Part shown: positions 28,601 through 42,478 of the stretch, one piece after another
How positions within the stretch are numbered: the first letter of the stretch is position 1
How the letters are laid out: each line of letters opens with the position of its first letter
Source: Siphonodentalium dalli
Lineage: Eukaryota > Mollusca > Scaphopoda > Gadilida > Siphonodentaliidae
Assembly: GCA_032622095.1 (NCBI GenBank)
Contig: CP136068.1
Span: forward strand, 154,901,151-154,965,150
Length of the DNA stretch: 64,000 nt
Reading direction: 5' to 3'
The notes under the pieces: generated by a model
What the model saw: only the letters and a program-made list of their open reading frames with translations
What the model was told of the DNA's origin: nothing
The model's database searches: none
Translations under genes and position numbers: made by a program

Positions 28601-29939
28601 TGTAGCTTATGGACTAAACTAGGGTATGTGCTCAGTAACAAACGCACTGAATTATCTAGCGTATAGACCAAACTAGGGTATGTGCTCATTAACAAACTCA
28701 CTGAATTATCTACATGTAGCTTATGGACTAAACTAGGGTATGTGCTCAGTAACAAACGCACTGAATTATCTACAGGTAGCCTATGGACTAAACTAGGATA
28801 TGCGCTCAGTAACAAACGAACCGAATGATCTACACGTAGCTTATGGACCAAACTAGGGTATGCGCTCAGTAACAAACGCACTGAATTATCTGAATTATAC
28901 GTTCTAATTATGTAAAACAAGAAAGACGTGGTTTAAACAAAATAAAAACAACAATGTCCAAAGCTAGTCATTGGAGAGTTTGACAGGAAATATTCGTAAT
29001 AGACGCACTGATTTATCTAGTTTATGATCTCAATAAGGTATGTGCTCAGTAACAAACGCACTGAATTATCTACATGTAGCTTATGGACTAAACTAGGGTA
29101 TGTGCTCAGTAACAAACGCACTGAATTATCTACATGTAGCTTATGGACTAAACTAGGGTATGTGCTCAGTAACAAACACACTGAATTATCTAGCTTATGG
29201 TCCAAACTAGGGTATGTGCTCAGTAACAAACTCACTGAATTATCTACATGTAGCTTATGGACTAAACTAGGGTATGTGCTCAGTAACAAACGCACTGAAT
29301 TATCTACATGCAGCTTATAGACCAAACTAGGGTATGTGCTCAGTAACAAACGCACTGAATTATCTACATGTAGATTATGGACTAAACTAGGGTATGTTCT
29401 CAGTAACAAACGCACTGACCTATCTACATGTAGCTTATAAACCAAACTAGAGAAGTGCTCAGTAACAAACGCACTGAATTATCTACATGTAGCTTATGGA
29501 CTAAACTAGGGTATGTGCTCAGTAACAAACGCACTGAATTATCTACATGTAGCTTATGGACTAAACTAGGGTATGTGCTCAGTAACAAACACACTGAATT
29601 ATCTAGCTTATGGTCCAAACTAGGGTATGTGCTCAGTAACAAACTCACTGAATTATCTACATGTAGCTTATGGACTAAACTAGGGTATGTGCTCAGTAAC
29701 AAACGCACTGAATTATCTAGCGTATAGACCAAACAAGGGTATGTGCTCAGTAACAAACTCACTGAATTATCTACATGTAGCTTATGGACTAAACTAGGGT
29801 ATGTGCTCAGTAAGAAACGCACTGAATTATCTACATGTAGCTTATGGACTAAACTAGGGTATGTGCTCAGTAACAAACGCACTGAATTATCTATTGTATA
29901 GACCAAACTAGGGTATGTGCTAAGTAACAAACGCACTGA

Positions 29940-32900
29940 ATTATCTACATGTAGCTTATGGACTAAACTAGGGTATGTGCTCAGTAACAAACGCACTGAA
30001 TTATCTACATGTAGCTTATGGACTAAACTAGGGTATGTGCTCAGTAACAAACGCACTGAATTATCTACATGTAGCTTATAGACTAAACTAGGGTATGTGC
30101 TCAGTAACAAACGCACTGAATTATCTACATGTAGCTTATAGACCAAACTAGAGAAGTGCTCAGTAACAAACGGACTGAATTATCTACATGTAGCTTATGG
30201 ACTAAACTAGGGTATGTACTCATTAAAAAACGCACTGAGTTATCTACGTGTAGCTTATGGGTTAAACTAGTGTATGTGCTCAGTAACAAACACACTGAAT
30301 TATCTACATGTAGCTTATGGACCAAACTAGGGTATGTGCTCAGTAACAAACGCACTGAATTATCTACCTGTAGCTTATGGATTGAACTAGGGCGTGTGCT
30401 CAGTAACACACGCACTGAATTATCTACATGTAGCTTATGGACCAAACTAGGTTGTGTGCTCAGTAACAAACGCACTGAATTATCTACATGTCGCTTATGG
30501 AACAAACTAGGGTATGTGCTCAGTGACAAACGCTCTGAATTATCAACATGTAGCTTATGGACTGAACCAGGGTGTGTGCTCAGTAACAAACGCACTGGAT
30601 TATCTACATGTAGCATATGGACCAAACTAGGGTATGTGCTCAGTAACAAACGCACTGAATTATCTACATGTAGCTTATGGACCAAACAATAGTATGCGCT
30701 CAGTAACAAACGCACTGAATTATCTACATGTAGCTTATGGACCAAACTAGGATATGCGCTCAGTAACAAACGCACATAATTATCCACATATAGCTTATGG
30801 ACCAAACTAGGGTATGCGCTCAGTAACGAACGCACTGAATGATCTACATGTAGCTTATGGACCAAACTCTGGTATGCGCTCAGTAACAAACGCACTGAAT
30901 TATCTACAGGTAGCCTATGGACTAAACTAGGATATGCGCTCAGTAACAAACGCACCGAATGATCTACACGTAGCTTATGGACCAAACTAGGGTATGCGCT
31001 CAGTAACAAACGCACTGAATTATCTGAATTATACGTTCTAATTATGTAAAACAAGAAAGAAGTGGTTTAAACAAAATAAAAACAACAATGTTCAAAGCTA
31101 GTCATTGGAGAGTTTGACAGGAAATATTCGTAATAAACGCACTGATTTATCTAGTTTATGATCTCAATAAGGTATGTGCTCAGTAACAAACGCACTGAAT
31201 TATCTACATGTAGCTTATGGACTAAACTAGGGTATGTGCTCAGTAACAAACGCACTGAATTATCTACATGTAGCTTATGGACTAAACTAGGGTATGTGCT
31301 CAGTAACAAACACACTGAATTATCTAGCTTATGGTCCAAACTAGGGTATGTGCTCAGTAAAAACTCACTGAATTATCTACATGTAGCTTATGGACTAAAC
31401 TAGGGTATGTGCTCAGTAACAAACGCACTGAATTATCTAGCGTATAGACCAAACAAGGGTATGTGCTCAGTAACAAACTCACTGAATTATCTACATGTAG
31501 CTTATGGACTAAACTAGGGTATGTGCTCAGTAACAAACGCACTGAATTATCTACAGGTAGCCTATGGACTAAACTAGGATATGCGCTCAGTAACAAACGA
31601 ACCGAATGATCTACACGTAGCTTATGGACCAAACTAGGGTATGCGCTCAGTAACAAACGCACTGAATTATCTGAATTATACGTTCTAATTATGTAAAACA
31701 AGAAAGACGTGGTTTAAACAAAATAAAAACAACAATGTTCAAAGCTAGTCATTGGAGAGTTTGACAGGAAATATTCGTAATAGACGCACTGATTTATCTA
31801 GTTTATGATCTCAATAAGGTATGTGCTCAGTAACAAACGCACTGAATTATCTACATGTAGATTATGGACTAAACTAGGGTATGTGCTCAGTAACAAACGC
31901 ACTGAATTATCTACATGTAGCTTATGGACTAAACTAGGGTATGTGCTCAGTAACAAACACACTGAATTATCTAGCTTATGGTCCAAACTAGGGTATGTGC
32001 TCAGTAACAAACTCACTGAATTATCTACATGTAGCTTATGGACTAAACTAGGGTATGTGCTCAGTAACAAACGCACTGAATTATCTACATGCAGCTTATA
32101 GACCAAACTAGGGTATGTGCTCAGTAACAAACGCACTGAATTATCTACATGTAGATTATGGACTAAACTAGGGTATGTTCTCAGTAACAAACGCACTGAC
32201 TTATCTACATGTAGCTTATAGACCAAACTAGAGAAGTGCTCAGTAACAAACGCACTGAATTATCTACATGTAGCTTATGGACTAAACTAGGGTATGCGCT
32301 CAGTAACAAACGCACTGAATTATCTACAGGTAGCCTATGGACTAAACTAGGATATGCGCTCAGTAACAAACGCACCGAATGATCTACACGTAGCTTATGG
32401 ACCAAACTAGGATATGCGCTCAGTAACACACGCACTGAATTATCTGAATTATACGTTCTAATTATGTAAAACAAGAAAGAAGTGGTTTAATCAAAATAAA
32501 AACAACAATGTTCAAAGCTAGTCATTGGAGAGTTTGACAGGAAATATTCGTAATAAACGCACTGATTTATCTAGTTTATGATCTCAATAAGGTATGTGCT
32601 CAGTAACAAACGCACTGAATTATCTACATGTAGCTTATGGACTAAACTAGGGTATGTGCTCAGTAACAAACGCACTGAATTATCTACATGTAGCTTATGG
32701 ACTAAACTAGGGTATGTGCTCAGTAACAAACACACTGAATTATCTAGCTTATGGTCCAAACAAGGGTATGTGCTCAGTAACAAACTCACTGAATTATCTA
32801 CATGTAGCTTATGGACTAAACTAGGGTATGTGCTCAGTAAGAAACGCACTGAATTATCTACATGTAGCTTATGGACTAAACTAGGGTATGTGCTCAGTAA

Positions 32901-34440
32901 CAAACGCACTGAATTATCTATTGTATAGACCAAACTAGGGTATGTGCTAAGTAACAAACGCACTGAATTATCTACATGTAGCTTATGGACTAAACTAGGG
33001 TATGTGCTCAGTAACAAACGCACTGAATTATCTACATGTAGCTTATGGACTAAACTAGGGTATGTGCTCAGTAACAAACGCACTGAATTATCTACATGTA
33101 GCTTATAGACTAAACTAGGGTATGTGCTCAGTAACAAACGCACTGAATTATCTACATGTAGCTTATAGACCAAACTAGAGAAGTGCTCAGTAACAAACGC
33201 ACTGAATTATCTACATGTAGCTTATGGACTAAACTAGGGTATGTACTCATTAAAAAACGCACTGAGTTATCTACGTGTAGCTTATGGGTTAAACTAGTGT
33301 ATGTGCTCAGTAACAAACACACTGAATTATCTACATGTAGCTTATGGACCAAACTAGGGTATGTGCTCAGTAACAAACGCACTGAATTATCTACCTGTAG
33401 CTTATGGATTGAACTAGGGCGTGTGCTCAGTAACACACGCACTGAATTATCTACATGTAGCTTATGGACCAAACTAGGTTGTGTGCTCAGTAACAAACGC
33501 ACTGAATTATCTACATGTCGCTTATGGAACAAACTAGGGTATGTGCTCAGTGACAAACGCTCTGAATTATCAACATGTAGCTTATGGACTGAACCAGGGT
33601 GTGTGCTCAGTAACAAACGCACTGGATTATCTACATGTAGCATATGGACCAAACTAGGGTATGTGCTCAGTAACAAACGCACTGAATTATCTACATGTAG
33701 CTTATGGACCAAACAATAGTATGCGCTCAGTAACAAACGCACTGAATTATCTACATGTAGCTTATGGACCAAACTAGGATATGCGCTCAGTAACAAACGC
33801 ACATAATTATCCACATATAGCTTATGGACCAAAGTAGGGTATGCGCTCAGTAACGAACGCACTGAATGATCTACATGTAGCTTATGGACCAAACTCTGGT
33901 ATGCGCTCAGTAACAAACGCACTGAATTATCTACAGGTAGCCTATGGACTAAACTAGGATATGCGCTCAGTAACAAACGCACCGAATGATCTACACGTAG
34001 CTTATGGACCAAACTAGGGTATGCGCTCAGTAACAAACGCACTGAATTATCTGAATTATACGTTCTAATTATGTAAAACAAGAAAGAAGTGGTTTAAACA
34101 AAATAAAAACAACAATGTTCAAAGCTAGTCATTGGAGAGTTTGACAGGAAATATTCGTAATGAACGCACTGATTTATCTAGTTTATGATCTCAATAAGGT
34201 ATGTGCTCAGTAACAAACGCACTGAATTATCTACATGTAGCTTATGGACTAAACTAGAGTATGTGCTCAGTAACAAACGCACTGAATTATCTACATGTAG
34301 CTTATGGACTAAACTAGGGTATGTGCTCAGTAACAAACACACTGAATTATCTAGCTTATGGTCCAAACTAGGGTATGTGCTCAGTAAAAACTCACTGAAT
34401 TATCTACATGTAGCTTATGGACTAAACTAGGGTATGTGCT
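29940..34440 (+). repeat. Pair of ~1.5 kb blocks in satellite B offset by 3027 bp
   Basis: The block at about 29940-31410 and the block at about 32967-34437 have the same monomer order and nearly the same sequence. Shared markers are the agagaag junction, aacacacgcactg, acataattatcc, and the same spacer followed by a monomer lacking a base group (cagtaaaaactcactg). Between them lies another gacg spacer block. This indicates a 3.03 kb higher-order period here. Confidence 0.7.
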
Positions 34441-37400
34441 CAGTAACAAACGCACTGAATTATCTAGCGTATAGACCAAACAAGGGTATGTGCTCAGTAA
34501 CAAACTCACTGAATTATCTACATGTAGCTTATGGACTAAACTAGGGTATGTGCTCAGTAAGAAACGCACTGAATTATCTACATGTAGCTTATGGACTAAA
34601 CTAGGGTATGTGCTCAGTAACAAACGCACTGAATTATCTATTGTATAGACCAAACTAGGGTATGTGCTAAGTAACAAACGCACTGAATTATCTACATGTA
34701 GCTTATGGACTAAACTAGGGTATGTGCTCAGTAACAAACGCACTGAATTATCTACATGTAGCTTATGGACTAAACTAGGGTATGTGCTCAGTAACAAACG
34801 CACTGAATTATCTACATGTAGCTTATAGACCAAACTAGGGTATGTGCTCAGTAACAAACGCACAGAATTATCTACATGTAGTTTATGGACTAAACTAGGG
34901 TATGTGCTCAGTAACAAACGCACTGAATTATCTACATGTAGCTTATAGACCAAACTAGAGAAGTGCTCAGTAACAAACGCACTGAATTATCTACATGTAG
35001 CTTATGGACTAAACTAGGGTATGTACTCATTAAAAAACGAACTGAGTTATATACGTGTAGCTTATGGGTTAAACTAGGGTATGTGCTCAGTAACAAACAC
35101 AATGAATTATCTACATGTAGCTTATGGACCAAACTAGGGTATGTGCTCAGTAACAAACGCACTGAATTATCTACATGTAGCTTATGGATTGAACTAGGGC
35201 GTGTGCTCAGTAACAAACGCACTGAATTATCTACATGTAGCTTATGGACCAAACTAGGTTGTGTGCTCAGTAACAAACGCAATGAATTATCTACATGTAG
35301 CTTATGGACCAAACTAGGGTATGTGCTCAGTGACAAACGCACTGAATTATCTACATGTAGCTTATGGACTAAACTATGGTATGTGCTCAGTAACAAACAC
35401 ACTGAATTATCTAGCTTATGGTCCAAACTAGGGTATGTGCTCAGTAACAAACTCACTGAATTATCTACATGTAGCTTATGGACTAAACTAGGGTATGTGC
35501 TCAGTAACAAACGCACTGAATTATCTACATGCAGCTTATAGACCAAACTAGGGTATGTGCTCAGTAACAAACGCACTGAATTATCTACATGTAGCTTATG
35601 GACTAAACTAGGGTATGTGCTCAGTAACAAACGCACTGAATTATCTAGCGTATAGACCAAACTAGGGTATGTGCTCAGTAACAAACGCACTGAATTATCT
35701 ACAGGTAGCCTATGGACTAAACTAGGATATACGCTCAGGAACAAACGAACCGAATGATCTACACGTAGCTTATGGACCAAACTAGGGTATGCGCTCAGTA
35801 ACAAACGCACTGAATTATCTGAATTATACGTTCTAATTATGTAAAACAAGAAAGACGTGGTTTAAACAAAATAAAAACAACAATGTTCAAAGCTAGTCAT
35901 TGGAGAGTTTGACAGGAAATATTCGTAATAGACGCACTGATTTATCTAGTTTATGATCTCAATAAGGTATGTGCTCAGTAACAAACGCACTGAATTATCT
36001 ACATGTAGCTTATGGACTAAACTAGGGTATGTGCTCAGTAACAAACGCACTGAATTATCTACATGTAGCTTATGGACTAAACTAGGGTATGTGCTCAGTA
36101 ACAAACACACTGAATTATCTAGCTTATGGTCCAAACTAGGGTATGTGCTCAGTAACAAACTCACTGAATTATCTACATGTAGCTTATGGACTAAACTAGG
36201 GTATGTGCTTAGTAACAAACGCACTGAATTATCTACATGCAGCTTATAGACCAAACTAGGGTATGTGCTCAGTAACAAACGCACTGAATTATCTACATGT
36301 AGATTATGGACTAAACTAGGGTATGTTCTCAGTAACAAACGCACTGACTTATCTACATGTAGCTTATAGACCAAACTAGAGAAGTGCTCAGTAACAAACG
36401 CACTGAATTATCTACATGTAGCTTATGGACTAAACTAGGGTATGCGCTCAGTAACAAACGCACTGAATTATCTACAGGTAGCCTATGGACTAAACTAGGA
36501 TATGCGCTCAGTAACAAACGCACCGAATGATCTACACGTAGCTTATGGACCAAAGTAGGGTATGCGCTCAGTAACACACGCACTGAATTATCTGAATTAT
36601 ACGTTCTAATTATGTAAAACAAGAAAGAAGTGGTTTAATCAAAATAAAAACAACAATGTTCAAAGCTAGTCATTGGAGAGTTTGACAGGAAATATTCGTA
36701 ATAAACGCACTGATTTATCTAGTTTATGATCTCAATAAGGTATGTGCTCAGTAACAAACGCACTGAATTATCTACATGTAACTTATGGACTAAACTAGGG
36801 TATGTGCTCAGTAACAAACGCACTGAATTATCTACATGTAGCTTATGGACTAAACTAGGGTATGTGCTCAGTAACAAACACACTGAATTATCTAGCTTAT
36901 GGTCCAAACTAGGGTATGTGCTCAGTAACAAACTCACTGAATTATCTACATGTAGCTTATGGACTAAACTAGGGTATGTGCTCAGTAACAAACGCACTGA
37001 ATTATCTAGCGTATAGACCAAACAAGGGTATGTGCTCAGTAACAAACTCACTGAATTATCTACATGTAGCTTATGGACTAAACTAGGGTATGTGCTCAGT
37101 AAGAAACGCACTGAATTATCTACATGTAGCTTATGGACTAAACTAGGGTATGTGCTCAGTAACAAACGCACTGAATTATCTATTGTATAGACCAAACTAG
37201 GGTATGTGCTAAGTAACAAACGCACTGAATTATCTACATGTAGCTTATGGACTAAACTAGGGTATGTGCTCAGTAACAAACGCACTGAATTATCTACATG
37301 TAGCTTATGGACTAAACTAGGGTATGTGCTCAGTAACAAACGCACTGAATTATCTACATGTAGCTTATAGACCAAACTAGAGAAGTGCTCAGTAACAAAC

Positions 37401-39758
37401 GCACTGAATTATCTACATGTAGCTTATGGACTAAACTAGGGTATGTACTCATTAAAAAACGCACTGAATTATCTACGTGTAGCTTATGGGTTAAACTAGG
37501 GTATGTGCTCAGTAACAAACACACTGAATTATCTACATGTAGCTTATGGACCAAACTAGGGTATGTGCTCAGTAACAAACGCACTGAATTATCTACCTGT
37601 AGCTTATGGATTGAACTAGGGCGTGTGCTCAGTAACAAACGCACTGAATTATCTACATGTAGCTTATGGACCAAACTAGGTTGTGTGCTCAGTAACAAAC
37701 GCACTGAATTATCTACATGTAGCTTATGGACCAAACTAGGGTATGTGCTCAGTGACAAACGCTCTGAATTATCAACATGTAGCTTATGGACTAAACCAGG
37801 GTGTGTGCTCAGTAACAAACGCACTGAATTATCTACATGTAGCTTATGGACCAAACTAGGGTATGTGCTCAGTAACAAACGCACTGGATTATCTACATGT
37901 AGCATATGGACCAAACTAGGGTATGTGCTCAGTAACAAACGCACTGAATTATCTACATGTAGCTTATGGACCAAACAATAGTATGCGCTCAGTAACAAAC
38001 GCACTGAATTATCTACATGTAGCTTATGGACCAAACTAGGATATGCGCTCAGTAACAAACGCACTGAATTATCCACATATAGCTTATGGACCAAACTAGG
38101 GTATGCGCTCAGTAACGAACGCACTGAATGATCTACATGTAGCTTATGGACCAAACTCTGGTATGCGCTCAGTAACAAACGCACTGAATTATCTACGTGT
38201 AGCTTATGGACTAAACTAGGGTATGTGCTCAGTAACCAACGCATTGAATTATCTACATGTAGCTTATGGACCAAACTAGGGTATGTGCTCAGTAATAAAC
38301 GCATTGAATTATCTATGTGTAGCTTATGGACCAAACTAGGGTGTGTGCTCAGTAACAAACGCATTGAATTATATACATGTAGATTATGGACCAAACTAGG
38401 GAATGCGCTCAGAAACAAACGCTCTGAATGATCTACATGTAGCTTATGGACCAAACTAGGGTATGCGCTCAGTAACAAACGCACTGAATTATCTACATGT
38501 AGCTTATGGTCCAAACTAGGGTATGCGCTCAGTAACAAACACTCTGAATTATCTACATGTAGCGTATAGACCAAACTAGGGTATGCGCTCTGTAACAAAC
38601 GCACTGAATTATCTAGCTTATGGAAATTTTTCATTACATACAATACAATCTGCTACTCAATCCAGATTACCAAAGATATTCGGGTCACGTCATTAATATT
38701 TTATTATTAAGCCGGGCGCACACGTCGCAACAATGTTGTGCAACATTGTTGTATGTGTCGTACAACATTGTTGTGAGCGTCCGCACACGCTACAACAAAA
38801 TGACACAACAAATGTTATACAACAATGTTGTGACTAACCGCACACGGCGAATTTGTTGTACAACAAGTCACGTGATAAAACGTCATCAAGTCACGTGTTT
38901 GCTGCATACTAATTTCGGCTCTGGGTTTTTCTCCAAGTTGATAGATGCGGAAAGCATACATCAGGCTCGATTTTGCCACGAATCTCTACCCTGGGCCTGG
39001 CTAACGCCCGTTATATATATACACTGAACCGATTTTGACCAATTTAGTACCTTTTTTATAGGATAGGTTATATGGAGTTATCATTAAACCTCCAGGCCAT
39101 ATATAATTTGGTTATTTTGTACCTCCTGTGTTATTGGGGAGGGGATATCAGGAGATATTATTATATCTCCTTTATTAAATTATATGGAGTTATCAGTAAA
39201 ACTCCATGGTGGGTGAGGGCATAATATAGGCCAAACATGGACCTTGTTGTTTTGTTTTATTTGGACAGACTTACTCTTACAAGTGTTTATAAATATATCT
39301 CATGTCCTTTCATTATTTATGGGAATTTTGGTAGGAGCGTGTAAGTCGTGGACCTTGATTTCGAACCTTTGTGCATATTAACTTTTTTTTTAATCGGCGC
39401 AGGCTTAGACCAATGATACATGACCGAGCGGAACAGGTTATTAGGTTCAAAATATGATGTAATTGTATTTACCAGCCGCTTGAGCGATAGCCAACTTCTG
39501 TGTTGAATATATTGTTTTTTTCACTTCTATGTCTTCAATAGTCTTGGTGAATTAATTTCCTATCCAAGGGAATGACACACCCACATCTTGAAACTTGTAC
39601 AGGTCTGGGTGAATCAACACTAAGCGGGATCACTGAGTCGTGGCGATATTGGATTCATCCAGCTCTGACCCATGGTTTCAGAGATTCATCCAACTACGCC
39701 GTCCGGTTGTGTGGCTCTATAGGGCTCAGGTCAACGTTCTTGAGCAGCATTTCCATAT

Positions 39759-39789
39759 GTGGAAGTCATGAATAATTCATGACTTCCAC
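39759..39789. other. Perfect 31 bp hairpin inside the Harbinger-like element
   Basis: gtggaagtcatgaat, one central a, then attcatgacttccac: 15 bp perfect arms. It lies near the middle of the 2.08 kb element. It may be a palindromic remnant or a binding site; function unknown. Confidence 0.8.
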
Positions 39790-40092
39790 AGAGAGAATAC
39801 CACTCCAGAACCCGCGACCTATAGTACCAAAACCACGGAACAGGTCATGGTGGTTACAATATGGACATGACTCGCATGAGTCAGAGACAGGGCATATTGA
39901 TCGACAATAGCCAGATCGGGTAATAATCGACTGATTGATCTTTCACAGCCATAACGGTTGCATAACAGATGTTTCGCTCTCTAAAATATTTGTTATTTCT
40001 CAATCGGTATAATTTAACTATAAATGTTCATGGTAAACATCCATCAATTCTAGGTGTAAATAGGAACCGGCATATAATTTATAGTCAAGTTT

Positions 40093-40165
40093 GGCTATTA
40101 TAGCTCAATGGCGGAATCGGTGCTGGTGCCAGTGGTGGTTCAAATTCAATCAGACAGAATTCAGA
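40093..40165 (+). pseudogene. Possible tRNA-derived (SINE-like) promoter relic
   Basis: tagctcaatgg at 40101-40111 resembles a tRNA gene A box (TRGCNNAGYGG), and ggttcaaattc at 40137-40147 resembles a B box (GGTTCRANNCC). They lie 25 bp apart, within the range for a short tRNA. The flanking acceptor stem does not pair clearly, so this is a tRNA pseudogene or SINE head at best. It lies inside the Harbinger-like element. Confidence 0.35.
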
Positions 40166-40793
40166 TTTACAGATTTAGTCAATTTTAATTTTCAGACCTG
40201 TACAGGCTGTAGACAGTGTAGTTTGTACAAATTACAATATTGTCAAGACATGGGAAGTGGAACAACAATGGATAGAAAATGTATTCACCAAGACCTACAT
40301 TATACACACCAGTACAGTACTGGAGAACTGAACTGAATTCTGAACCTATGATTCGCCGATTGTGAACAGGAAATTTTTTCTCAGAATGCCATGTGCTGGT
40401 AAATCAAATCAAATCACATTTCGAACCCAGGAACCACTCCGCTCGGTCATACTATATAATTTATCAATGTCTGCGCCTATTTTGTTTGAAAGTATGCTTC
40501 AGTTTTCAATGTTAGTTCAGAATATCAACTAATAAATATCGAAGTGGAAGCTGCCATTTTTCTCTTCACATTGAGTCATTTGATTTGACGCTGTACGTAA
40601 TAGACAAACAATAGAACGCTGTCCATCCATTGGCTACAACAAGCAACACAATCAAAATAATTTGATCACTGCCGACAATGTTGTGCAACAAAACATTGTT
40701 GCGTGCAACAAAAAATGGGGGCCCCGCACACGTCCCAACAATGCTGTACAACAATGTTGTACAACATTGTTGCGACGTGTGCGGCGGGCTTTA

Positions 40794-42299
40794 CACGAGA
40801 TCAATGCCATGTCAAATATAGGGGACCTGAAAATTATGAATGCTATTCAGACAAATTGTACTGTATAGTTGCTAACCGATTTGTGGCTTTTACAGTATAT
40901 TTTGGCTGTGACTGTATTTTTATGGTAAATAAAGAGTGTGTTGCTGACAGTACATGTTTACTGAATATTAAGTAGCGCAGATAGCGCTCAAACTCAAATA
41001 ATCAAAACTCAGAGATCAGGGAGGGTCCTTAGTCCATATCCATGCATTGCTAAACATGTCTCCTATCTTGTAAGTTCTGTGTATTTGTTTCAAATGATTC
41101 GGGGTCGAGGCTCCATGTAACTTGCAAAAGCTTCTGCCTCAATTTCAGTTGTATTTGTAGATATATTTTCCAGATACACTAAAATGTGATTAAAGTAAAG
41201 TTCAATGTCATTGCCTTTGAGACAAGTGTCGCTGACATCTAATGTATACATATGCATGAAGTGATAAAGTACGCGTTGCCAATATGGATATAATTTTTTT
41301 TTTAATAAGTACTTTATTCTATATTCCCATTAGATCACCTCATCGGGGTATTCCGTGTCAATTATAAACTAGGTTCATTTAAACAAATGCTATATTAGAA
41401 CGTTGCAAGAAATGTCTTATACAGTTATACTATAGATTTGCTTCACCACTAAAACTGGCAATGTCGTGATACCGCCTTAGTTGCTGAAAGCGACAATAAC
41501 CCCAATCAATCAATCGTATACTACTAATAATTCCTTTATTGTTTCATGACCAAGTAATTTAGAGGGCGTCGTGCGAAGAAACCAAACAATTATTACGCAG
41601 TTTACTTTGAGATCAGAAATTGCTAGCCGCTTTAAGTGTTCGTGGGAATCCACGGAGACAAACAAGTACATGTTCTACACTTACACTTACAAGCAACTGA
41701 ACACTCACCTTCGACCAATCCAGTTAGAATCTGTATGCACATGCCGACGAGAAGAGAGAAACACATCCTGATGCTATTTGCTTTCACGGCCATGTTTCAT
41801 TCGATATCGGTCTATCGGGAGAAATGAGCCGCACGGTTATGTTTTCCCCTATACCTACGTTTCAATGGCAATATCTCGTGAGATGATCGTACTTCAACCT
41901 ATCGAACATTGAGCTGTTGAAAGTGTCAACGCCCATGCATTGTTATTCTGAAAGGACTACACATTCAAGAATTCCCGTTTGAATTCTTACTGTTAGAAAT
42001 CAATTACAACAATGTGCTTTAAGATTACTATAGGGTGTTTGCACGACTTTACCACGGAGAATATCAACAACTACAGTCATGATAATTGGTTTGGACCGAA
42101 CTCATTCTTAAAATTAAAGATTCCAGATTTACAATATGAACTACCATTGGTAGGTTTTTTTCTATGACAGATACATAGTTGGGTCGTACCCATGATCGTA
42201 CCCATGATCCCCCATAAAAAACATTCTCAATTATTAGTTTTATAGTTGATTTTAAAGGGGGACTGTACCCTAGTAGGTCCGGCTGGAGTCATAAATAGA
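40794..42299. other. Noncoding sequence, nothing recognised
   Basis: AT-rich DNA with short unconvincing open frames only. A small direct duplication (acccatgatc) occurs near 42188-42210. Confidence 0.5.
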
Positions 42300-42441
42300 G
42301 AATCTCACATGAGTTTCTATTTTATACGGAATTTATCAACCGAGTTCACTAAATTCGATTTGAGCCGAGGTTTACCGAGGCTCAAATAGAATTTAGTGGA
42401 CGAGGTACATAAATTACGTATAAAATATCACGAGTTTGAGA
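42300..42441. mobile_element. ~140 bp imperfect hairpin element (MITE-like)
   Basis: The left arm passes through ttttatacggaatttat, actaaattcgatttgagcc. The right arm is its reverse complement with mismatches: ggctcaaatagaatttagt, then ataaattacgtataaaat. A 13 bp loop centres near 42372. No coding potential. The pairing suggests a foldback element, but no target duplication was identified. Confidence 0.6.
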
Positions 42442-42478
42442 TACCTTTTATCACATGATCAAATAAACGAGAAGCAAC

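Larger units (their letters stand above)
10600..38620 (+). repeat. Satellite family B: 60/54 bp monomers in a higher-order array
   Basis: A 28 kb array of a 60 bp monomer reading gggtatgtgctcagtaacaa, acgcactgaattatctacat, gtagcttatggactaaacta. A 54 bp form lacks catgta, so ctacatgtagctt becomes ctagctt. Further marked variants include tattgtatagacc, aactcactg, aagaaacgc, ggattgaactagggcgtg, ggaccaaactaggttgtg and acataattatcc. Variants recur in fixed order, so this is a higher-order repeat, interrupted by 18 copies of a ~150 bp spacer. Both strands have long open frames of 18- and 20-residue repeats because 60 and 54 are divisible by three. They are cut at each spacer, which argues against coding. 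The array ends abruptly at about 38620. Confidence 0.96.
38710..40790. mobile_element. 2.08 kb TIR DNA transposon, PIF/Harbinger-like, non-autonomous
   Basis: Terminal inverted repeats of 30 bp match at 28 positions: agccgggcgcacacgtcgca then acaatgttgt at 38710-38739, against the reverse complement of 40761-40790. The element is flanked by TTA on both sides (38707-38709 and 40791-40793), fitting the 3 bp TWA target duplication known for PIF/Harbinger. The ends are rich in subterminal caacaatgttgt palindromes (38727-38870 and 40675-40770), possible transposase-binding repeats. The interior has no open frame resembling a transposase or Myb-like protein. The superfamily is inferred from TSD and ends only. 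Confidence 0.72.

Noticed and set aside
10600-38620. CRISPR-like array of direct repeats
   Set aside because: The repeats abut directly with no unique spacers between them, the ~150 bp spacers are themselves repeated, and the sequence is eukaryotic in character.
10739-38643. Many long open frames of 18-20 residue repeats on both strands
   Set aside because: They follow from 60/54 bp monomers and are interrupted at every spacer. A 20-codon unit lacks stops in a given frame fairly often by chance, and both strands are equally open.
38620-39027. 135-codon frame at the satellite edge
   Set aside because: It spans the array end, the transposon TIR and its subterminal repeats; the composition and position fit chance.
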